From Bacteroidia bacterium (GTDB taxonomy: Bacteria > Bacteroidota > Bacteroidia > Bacteroidales > Dysgonomonadaceae), in the NCBI GenBank assembly GCA_025999435.1, contig BNXH01000096.1, forward strand, positions 1-5,180: DNA of 5,180 nt. The letters run 5' to 3'. The first letter of the stretch is position 1. Each line of letters begins with the position of its first letter. Positions 1 to 3,872 of the stretch are shown here, one piece after another. The notes under the pieces were generated by a model, which had not been told where the DNA came from, did no database searches, and worked only from the letters and a program-made list of their open reading frames with translations. The position numbers were made by a program, and so were the translations under genes.

Positions 1-51
1 CGGGGTCGCTTTTAAGGTTTAGTTACCCCTTCCCAAACTGCCCTTTGACGT

Positions 52-68
52 GCCGACTTTTCTTCGGC
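52..68. repeat. inverted repeat, 5-bp stem
   Basis: GCCGA (52-56) pairs with TCGGC (64-68) around a 7-base loop. A competing fold pairs CGGC (65-68) with GCCG (72-75), so only one can form at a time. It is short and could be chance, but it begins the row of hairpins that continues to 270. Confidence 0.4.
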
Positions 69-84
69 GAAGCCGGAACAAAAG

Positions 85-100
85 CTGCCCCTGTGGGCAG
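85..100. repeat. inverted repeat, 6-bp GC-rich hairpin
   Basis: CTGCCC (85-90) pairs with GGGCAG (95-100) around the loop CTGT. Beyond a G/A mismatch the pairing resumes as AAAA (80-83) with TTTT (102-105), so on either strand it resembles a weak intrinsic terminator. In this position it could be an oriT hairpin or a stop for transcripts entering or leaving the mob region. Confidence 0.5.
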
Positions 101-106
101 ATTTTC

Positions 107-124
107 ATTTGCGTCCGGGCAAAT
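107..124. repeat. inverted repeat, 6-bp hairpin
   Basis: ATTTGC (107-112) pairs with GCAAAT (119-124) around the 6-base loop GTCCGG. It ends exactly where the enclosing stem of the next structure begins (125), so the folds are stacked without a gap. Confidence 0.5.
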
Positions 125-180
125 AGCAAGGTATGTTTCGAGTAACTCGAAACGATTTCCGTTACCGGAAATCCCTTGCT
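125..180. repeat. three-stem cloverleaf-like inverted repeat cluster
   Basis: The outer stem AGCAAGG (125-131) pairs with CCTTGCT (174-180). Inside are two perfect 8-bp hairpins placed end to end: GTTTCGAG (135-142) with CTCGAAAC (146-153), loop TAA; and GATTTCCG (154-161) with CGGAAATC (166-173), loop TTAC. Only three bases (132-134) are unpaired at the junction. As single strand this folds into a compact three-way junction and as duplex it could extrude as cruciforms. It is the best candidate for the relaxosome recognition core of oriT. Pairing is seen directly; function is inferred. Confidence 0.75.
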
Positions 181-192
181 CTTCCAGAGGGG

Positions 193-217
193 AAACTACC
201 TCCGAAGTCGGTAGTTT
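193..217. repeat. inverted repeat, 8-bp stem, overlapping mobA promoter box
   Basis: AAACTACC (193-200) pairs with GGTAGTTT (210-217) around a 9-base loop. Its right arm overlaps the promoter-like box at 212-219, so a protein bound to it would compete with RNA polymerase. It is a candidate MobA or MobB operator, or the oriT arm nearest the nick. Confidence 0.55.
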
Positions 218-219
218 TG
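212..219 (+). promoter_or_regulatory. candidate mobA-mobB promoter, -7 box
   Basis: TAGTTTTG matches all six fixed bases of the Bacteroides -7 consensus TAnnTTTG. No clear -33 TTG/TTTG is seen at the usual distance of about 20 bases upstream. A start a few bases downstream would leave a leader of roughly 45-50 bases before the mobA ATG at 274. Confidence 0.4.
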
Positions 220-240
220 GGCGATACTGCACCCGCCGTG

Positions 241-270
241 ACGGATTTATGAACCATTAAAAAAATCCGT
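241..270. repeat. inverted repeat just before mobA start
   Basis: ACGGATTT (241-248) pairs with AAATCCGT (263-270), an 8-bp perfect stem with a 14-base loop, ending three bases before the mobA ATG. In mRNA this hairpin would sit in the ribosome-loading region and could lower mobA translation; in DNA it could be an operator. Which applies cannot be told from sequence. Confidence 0.5.
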
Positions 271-273
271 GTT

Positions 274-708
274 ATGAATGAAAGTAAAGAACCCCGTAAA
301 CGGGGAAAAGGCGGCAGGCCGCCCAAGAACGACCCGGCGGGAAACTGCGTAATGGTGCGTTTTTCCAACGAACAATACGCAGAGTTCCTCTCCATGTACG
401 AACAGTCGGGCATCCGCTCGAAAGCCCGTTTTATCCTTGCCCGTGTTTTCGGCGAGGCGTTGCGTGTGATAAAAACCGACAGTTCGGCTCTCGATTTTGT
501 GATGAAACTCTCCGCTTTATACGGGCAAATACGTTCCGTCGGCGTGAATTACAACCAGGTGGTAAAGCAACTTCACACCACTTTCGGAGAGAAAAAAGCC
601 CTTTCCATGCTCTATAAACTGGAGCAGGAAACGATAGTATTGTCGAAAATCGGTAAGGAAGTTTTGCAGTTGTGCGAGCAGTTCAAGAAAGAATATTTGC
701 CTGAATAG
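274..708 (+). CDS. mobA: MobA relaxosome accessory DNA-binding protein
   Basis: A 144-residue protein recognisable as MobA of Bacteroidetes conjugative transposons, the small partner that helps the relaxase bind oriT. The N-terminus is strongly basic (residues 5-18), with a GRPPK AT-hook-like motif at 14-18. A short strand-like stretch (NCVMVRFS, 24-31) followed by two helices suggests a ribbon-helix-helix DNA-binding fold. GVNYNQ (90-95) resembles the conserved region of bacterial MobC-type mobilization proteins; the C-terminus is helical and charged. The ATG at 274 is the first in frame after the oriT hairpins; there is no Shine-Dalgarno, as is usual in Bacteroidetes. The stop is 9 bases before mobB, so the two are co-transcribed and probably translated together. 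Naming of mob genes differs between elements; family assignment is firm, the fold is inferred. Confidence 0.88.
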   Translation: MNESKEPRKRGKGGRPPKNDPAGNCVMVRFSNEQYAEFLSMYEQSGIRSKARFILARVFGEALRVIKTDSSALDFVMKLSALYGQIRSVGVNYNQVVKQLHTTFGEKKALSMLYKLEQETIVLSKIGKEVLQLCEQFKKEYLPE

Positions 709-717
709 TCCTAAAAA

Positions 718-1983
718 ATGGTTGCGGATATACACATAGGGAATAATTTGTACGGCGCGTTGGCGTATAATCAGGAGAAAATTGATGCCGGATTGGGTAA
801 GATTCTGGAAACGAACCGTGTCTTTGTTCCTGCCGACGGGCAGTTTTCCGTAGGGAATTGTATGCGGGATTTTGAACGCGCGATGCCTGGACAGGTTACT
901 ACCACACGCGGAATTATCCATATTTCCCTCAATCCGCACCCGGAGGATAAGATAAACGACGACCAATTAGCCGACATTGGACGGGAGTATATGGAGAAGC
1001 TGGGTTTCGGTGGCCAGCCCTACATGATATTCAAACATGAAGATATAGACCGCCAGCATTTGCACATTGTTTCTACCCGTGTCCGCAACGACGGTTCGCT
1101 AATTAGCGACAGGAATAATTATGAGAAAAGCAGGCAGATTACCGATGACCTTGAAAAGAAATACAGCTTGCATCCGAAAGACAGGAAGCAAGGCGAGGCA
1201 TGGCAACTTTCTCCGATGGACGCTTTGCGCGGCGACCTGAAAAAGCAAGTCGCCAATGCTATAAAACCGCTGGCGGCAATATACCGGTTCCAATCGCTCG
1301 GCGAGTATCGGGCGTTATTGTCGCTCTATAATATCGGTGTGGAGAAAGTCGAGGGGAATAATCATGGACATCAATATACGGGGCTGGTGTATTCCGCGCT
1401 GGACACCGATGGCAACCGTGTCGGCAAGCCGCTCAAATCTTCCCTGTTCGGGAAGGATTACGGTATCGGGGCGTTGGAGCAGATGATGAAGAAATCCGGC
1501 GAGGAAATAAAAGCCGGAGGGTGGGCGGCAAAAACAAAGGCGCTCGTTTCGGCATCCCTGGCAGGTTCCCGCAACGGTGGCGAGTTCCGGGCGGACTTGC
1601 AGAAAAAAGGCATTGACCTGATACTACGTTATGGCAACGGAGGACGTTTGTTCGGGGTAACGTTCATCGACCACAACAGCCGTACCGTGTTGAACGGTTC
1701 CGCGCTGGGCAAGGAGTTTTCGGCCAATGCACTCAGTGCACGGTTCGCAGATTTTGCGCAACCACAACCTATTCTATCTGCACCCGTTCACGAAAAACAA
1801 CATTCGGTTTTGCAGCCCGTTGATGAGAAACAACCACAGTCGAGCAAAGGATATTCGGGGGACGATTCGCTTGTCGGCAGTTTGCTTTCGGTGCTGACGC
1901 CGGAGCCGGATATGCACGATGACAACCAACCTGTGCCAGCAAAAAAGAAAAAGAAAAAACGGAGGTACGGGAGGCAGGTGTAG
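718..1983 (+). CDS. mobB: MobB relaxase (MOBP-type mobilization nuclease)
   Basis: A 421-residue relaxase of the mobilization-nuclease family (Pfam Relaxase, PF03432 type). It would nick one oriT strand, stay attached to the 5' end through a tyrosine and be carried into the recipient. The N-terminal third holds the domain: Tyr12 and Tyr17 in the LYGALAYNQ segment are the candidate nucleophiles (Tyr17 fits best), HISLNP lies at 68-73, and the metal-binding three-histidine motif HEDIDRQHLHIV at 107-118 supplies His107, His114 and His116. The C-terminal half is variable, with a polar Gln/Ser-rich stretch after about residue 340 and a very basic tail (six lysines at 409-414, then RRYGRQ) that could bind DNA or the coupling protein. 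It follows mobA by 9 bases. The frame is intact with all catalytic residues present. Its stop lies only 4 bases from the stop of the convergent ClbS-family gene. Confidence 0.93.
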   Translation: MVADIHIGNNLYGALAYNQEKIDAGLGKILETNRVFVPADGQFSVGNCMRDFERAMPGQVTTTRGIIHISLNPHPEDKINDDQLADIGREYMEKLGFGGQPYMIFKHEDIDRQHLHIVSTRVRNDGSLISDRNNYEKSRQITDDLEKKYSLHPKDRKQGEAWQLSPMDALRGDLKKQVANAIKPLAAIYRFQSLGEYRALLSLYNIGVEKVEGNNHGHQYTGLVYSALDTDGNRVGKPLKSSLFGKDYGIGALEQMMKKSGEEIKAGGWAAKTKALVSASLAGSRNGGEFRADLQKKGIDLILRYGNGGRLFGVTFIDHNSRTVLNGSALGKEFSANALSARFADFAQPQPILSAPVHEKQHSVLQPVDEKQPQSSKGYSGDDSLVGSLLSVLTPEPDMHDDNQPVPAKKKKKKRRYGRQV

Positions 1984-1987
1984 GAAC

Positions 1988-2500
1988 TTACTTTCCCATT
2001 AAATCTTTCTTATGTTTCTTGATTTTCTTCATTGCCCAATCGTAATGGCTGGAAGTAGCAGAAACGCAGTAAGCGCCCAAACTGGTAGTTCCCGTCCAAG
2101 TAAAATATTTGTTGGTAAATAATTGTTCATTTGAAAATGAATCAATTAATTTCATCGTGTCCGAATGGCTTTTTCCCAAAAGAGTTACTGCTTCTTTCAA
2201 GGGTGTTTGTTGGTGCTTTTTCCAAAACTCAACATTCATTTGAGGATAGGTTTTCCAATTGTAGGGTTCGGGTAAAAAGTTGGTTTTACTTCCTGATTGG
2301 TTGGAATGTATCCAATTTAAAAGCAACTGATGCCATTCGTATAGATGCACCAAAACATCCCGGATATTCTTATCCCTGTCATCAAAGGAAAATGATTTCT
2401 CTTGCTCCTCTGCGGTCATTGAATGAATAAGGGCGAACAGTTTCTTGAAGCCTTCTTCACCGCTCTGTTTCAGTTGTTCTTTTGTTGTCGGTCTTGCCAT
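1988..2500 (-). CDS. ClbS/DfsB-family protein (DUF1706), possible genotoxin-protection hydrolase
   Basis: A 170-residue, full-length member of the ClbS/DfsB four-helix-bundle family (DUF1706, PF08020; DinB-like fold), cytoplasmic with no signal peptide. The family's best-known member, ClbS of colibactin-producing E. coli, hydrolyses the cyclopropane of colibactin and protects the producer's DNA. Family signatures are clear: MARPTTKEQL at the start, DKNIRDVLVHLYEWH at 43-57, PEPYNWKTY at 77-85, and a C-terminal block running from WTGTTSLG (135-142) to SSHYDWA (150-156). Tyr54 and Trp56 sit in the HLYEWH motif, where the ClbS active-site tyrosine is expected. The start follows the zinc-ribbon stop by 12 AT-rich bases without a Shine-Dalgarno. 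Most members are untested, so family membership is firm while colibactin or any other substrate is inference; the symbol clbS is deliberately withheld. Confidence 0.9.
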   Translation of the reverse strand: MARPTTKEQLKQSGEEGFKKLFALIHSMTAEEQEKSFSFDDRDKNIRDVLVHLYEWHQLLLNWIHSNQSGSKTNFLPEPYNWKTYPQMNVEFWKKHQQTPLKEAVTLLGKSHSDTMKLIDSFSNEQLFTNKYFTWTGTTSLGAYCVSATSSHYDWAMKKIKKHKKDLMGK

Positions 2501-2512
2501 AATTATTTGTAT

Positions 2513-2776
2513 TTACTTGTTTTTCCATCGTTCCAAACGGTTCATCCCTCGTGTAAAGAGCCATGCCATAAATCTGTTATGACCTCCTTCAATCATTTCT
2601 TGACGGCAGAACTCTTGAAATTCTTTTACCGTTCCATCAAACGTAAATGCACCATTCTGATAACAATAACTGCAATATTTCAGATTTTTGCTATCGTCGG
2701 CATTTGTACCTCCTCCTTGCGGGTCTTTGCTCATCGGCATTCCGCAACTCTGACAAAATTTATTCTCTTTGCTCAT
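2513..2776 (-). CDS. small zinc-ribbon protein (putative zinc ribbon domain)
   Basis: An 87-residue cytoplasmic protein of the putative zinc-ribbon family (PF12674 type). Two CxxC knuckles, Cys8/Cys11 in FCQSCGMPM and Cys35/Cys38 in YCSYCYQNG, would bind one zinc; the GGGTNADDSKN stretch between them is typical of the family. After the ribbon comes a helical tail with EFCRQEM (Cys57) and a segment MAWLFTRGMNRLERW ending in a basic terminus. The biochemical role of the family is unknown; short proteins like this often accompany regulators or stress genes in Bacteroidetes and Firmicutes. It lies between the regulator (25-base gap) and the ClbS-family gene (12-base gap), so it is surely co-transcribed with them. 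It may be an accessory or sensor protein, but nothing in the sequence shows which. Confidence 0.85.
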   Translation of the reverse strand: MSKENKFCQSCGMPMSKDPQGGGTNADDSKNLKYCSYCYQNGAFTFDGTVKEFQEFCRQEMIEGGHNRFMAWLFTRGMNRLERWKNK

Positions 2777-2801
2777 GATACTTATGAATTAATTATTGAT
2801 T

Positions 2802-3651
2802 TTATTTGATTGGAATAAAGATTTTAGTAAGCAGGTCTTCCTCTTTTGTGTCATGCGGACTGTTCAGGTATTCTTCGAACGCTACGCCATGACGTAACGC
2901 ATAATCGAAGTTTATGCTGATATTATTGTACAATTCCTGAAGCCCCGAATAACTGCCTTTCAAAGTATAGACGGCGTACTTTCCGTGTCGCAATTGAATT
3001 GTTCCGAACTCTCCCGTCGGAGCGATTTTCTTTTCTACGGTAGCACAGGCATAAAAACGGCATTGCTCATGCTTCGTCACATTTGGGTCATCGAAACTTA
3101 TCCCGATAAAGCGGGTTTGATTCGATAAAGCCTGTTTACTCTCCAAAAAACGAATAAGTGTGTTCCATGCCGTTTCGTAAGGCTCGTCTTCGCCATATTT
3201 ACCGATAATCCGTATATAAACCAATTCCAAATCTCTTTCTTCGCAGATTTCGGAATAAAGTTGGCTTTGCCTGTTGCCGCTGCTTTTTACATAACCTTCC
3301 AGCTTCATTCGTAACTCGTTCATATATAATTTTGGAGATATACCGAATTGTTTTTTGAAGGCTTTTGAAAAAGATTGCGGATTGTCATAACCTACCATTT
3401 CTGCAAGTTTTGTCAAACTCATCTCTTCTGTTTGCATGTACATGACGGCGCGTTCCACACGTTGCCTTGCCACATAAGCGTACAAAGATTCATTCAGGGA
3501 TGAACGGCATGATGCGAAGCAATTGCCGTTGGGAAACATTGATTTGGCAGGCCAATACATCCAGTTGCAAAGGTTTGTACAAATTCGCACTGATATAATC
3601 AATGACCTGATTCACTTTTTGCTGATATATATTTTCCGTACTACTTCGCAT
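2802..3651 (-). pseudogene. AraC-family regulator with GyrI-like effector domain, frameshifted
   Basis: Two overlapping reading frames together make one protein. The upstream frame gives MRSSTENIYQQKVNQVIDYI and continues to NVSQRQLLRIM, then stops at 3490-3492 after 53 residues. The downstream frame resumes with RSSLNESLYAYVARQRVERA and runs to 2802. Removing one C on the coding strand (G3506 or G3507 on the plus strand) joins them into 282 residues. The restored protein has an AraC/XylS double helix-turn-helix (first helix-turn-helix about 28-48, second about 77-105 with the family signature VGYDNPQSFSKAFKKQFGISP), then a GyrI-like effector-binding domain from about 140 to the end, with YTLKGSYSGL and FEEYLNSP (258-265) visible. 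It would sense a small molecule and control its own operon. The ATG at 3651 is chosen because the promoter box (3671-3678) lies just upstream and the family begins there. The break removes the first helix-turn-helix from the rest, so it is probably non-functional unless the base is a sequencing error. Confidence 0.87.
3506..3507 (-). other. single-base frameshift in the araC-type gene
   Basis: The coding strand reads ATC ATG C CGT TCA TCC CTG AAT; without the extra C it reads as Ile-Met-Arg-Ser-Ser-Leu-Asn, which continues the expected helix between the two DNA-binding motifs. There is no homopolymer or heptameric slippery site here, so programmed frameshifting is unlikely. The ATG that overlaps the premature stop is in the third frame and cannot restart the downstream part. 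Confidence 0.85.
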
Positions 3652-3670
3652 ATATTCAATTTCTTGACGA

Positions 3671-3678
3671 CAAAGATA
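3671..3678 (-). promoter_or_regulatory. candidate promoter of the cargo operon, -7 box
   Basis: On the minus strand this reads TATCTTTG, a full match to the Bacteroides -7 consensus TAnnTTTG. It lies 19 bases upstream of the ATG at 3651, leaving a short leader of about a dozen bases and deciding between that ATG and the in-frame ATGs at 3708 and 3786, which lie upstream of or across the box. No clear -33 element is seen, which would suit a promoter needing an AraC-type activator. Confidence 0.5.
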
Positions 3679-3784
3679 CGGATTCCGCTTGGACTGGATA
3701 TTGTCCATTCTCGCCAATTTCCTGTGTCGCACCACTATTGTCATTATAACGCCACAAGCAACCATTCCGACGCCACAAGCTGCC
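3679..3784. other. intergenic region upstream of the cargo operon
   Basis: This gene-free stretch lies between the cargo promoter and the mobC-side terminator. It probably holds the regulator's binding sites, although I see no convincing operator beyond a weak GGAC/GTCC pair near 3691-3706. An open frame runs through it on the minus strand in phase with the araC-type gene, but its residues do not resemble that family and it lies upstream of the promoter box, so I treat it as non-coding. Confidence 0.45.
3749..3780. repeat. two 11-bp direct repeats, 21-base period
   Basis: ACGCCACAAGC occurs at 3749-3759 and again at 3770-3780; beyond two mismatches the match continues with CCA. It lies at the right edge of the cargo module immediately before the terminator. 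It may be a binding site for a regulator (21 bases is two helical turns, so both copies face the same side), a remnant of backbone sequence or a small duplication. No third copy is seen near the left edge of the module. Confidence 0.6.
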
Positions 3785-3816
3785 ACGCCCCGAAAACATA
3801 GCTTCGGGGCGTTTTT
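3785..3816 (+). terminator. strong Rho-independent terminator, rightward
   Basis: ACGCCCCGAA (3785-3794) pairs perfectly with TTCGGGGCGT (3803-3812), a 10-bp GC-rich stem with an 8-base loop, followed by a T run to 3816. The T run is only on the plus-strand side, so it stops rightward transcripts. The nearest rightward gene upstream is mobB, 1.8 kb away, so this is probably the original mobA-mobB terminator left behind when the cargo entered between gene and terminator. Confidence 0.85.
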
Positions 3817-3872
3817 GTCTTCCTACTTTCGCATTTTCAATCCATTGTCAAACAATTAAAAACAAATTGATT
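3817..3872 (+). promoter_or_regulatory. mobC leader with possible promoter
   Basis: The 56 AT-rich bases between the terminator and the mobC ATG must contain mobC's promoter if the terminator works. TACTTTCG (3824-3831) matches the -7 consensus TAnnTTTG at five of six fixed bases. ATTGT (3844-3848) and ACAAT (3852-3856) form a small hairpin with a CAA loop that could modulate expression. No Shine-Dalgarno is visible. The promoter call is tentative. Confidence 0.3.

Larger units (their letters stand above)
52..217. other. oriT: probable origin of transfer (oriT) region
   Basis: This non-coding stretch lies directly upstream of mobA-mobB, where oriT is located in CTnDOT-type elements. It carries at least six perfect inverted repeats (52-68, 85-100, 107-124, 135-153, 154-173, 193-217) plus a stem at 125-131/174-180 that encloses two of them. 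Such density suits a site recognised by a relaxase and its accessory DNA-binding protein, often as folded single strand. The nick position cannot be read from the sequence; MOBP relaxases usually cut a few bases beyond an inverted repeat, so the flanks of 125-180 and 193-217 are the candidates. The first 50 bases hold no gene; I see only a weak GGGGT (2-6)/ACCCC (25-29) pairing. The role is inferred from position and structure. Confidence 0.72.
1984..3784 (-). other. leftward cargo module inserted between mobB and mobC
   Basis: mobA, mobB and mobC normally follow one another on the same strand in CTnDOT-like elements. Here about 1.8 kb of opposite-strand DNA separates mobB from mobC: araC-type regulator, zinc-ribbon gene, ClbS/DfsB-family gene, with gaps of 25 and 12 bases that indicate one operon. 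By eye it is more AT-rich than the flanking mob genes. No transposase, integrase, insertion-sequence end or target-site duplication is visible at the edges, so the left edge (just after 1983) and right edge (about 3679-3784) are approximate and the mode of arrival is unknown. Confidence 0.65.

Noticed and set aside
85..105. Intrinsic terminator for a gene to the left
   Set aside because: The hairpin stem is short, the A and T flanks are interrupted and the site lies within the oriT repeat cluster; kept as an inverted repeat only.
23..260. Short open frames on both strands across the hairpin region
   Set aside because: They overlap each other and the inverted repeats, have no recognisable family features and lie where oriT is expected; base-paired repeats account for the sequence better.
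2131..2809. Two rightward open frames of 99 and 128 codons opposite the ClbS-family and zinc-ribbon genes
   Set aside because: They are the antisense of two clearly recognised gene families and their residues show no domain pattern.
3749..3780. Start of a CRISPR array
   Set aside because: There are only two 11-bp copies with a 10-base gap and no further units or cas genes.
1984..3784. Transposon or insertion sequence carrying the cargo
   Set aside because: I found no transposase, terminal inverted repeats or matching direct repeats at the two edges, so only a cargo module is called.
3652..3786. N-terminal extension of the araC-type gene up to an ATG at 3786
   Set aside because: Its residues are low-complexity and unlike the family, it spans the direct repeats, and the promoter box lies inside it.
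3523..3801. Rightward open frame of 92 codons opposite the regulator's N-terminus
   Set aside because: It runs antisense to the conserved helix-turn-helix coding region, enters the terminator stem and has no recognisable motif.
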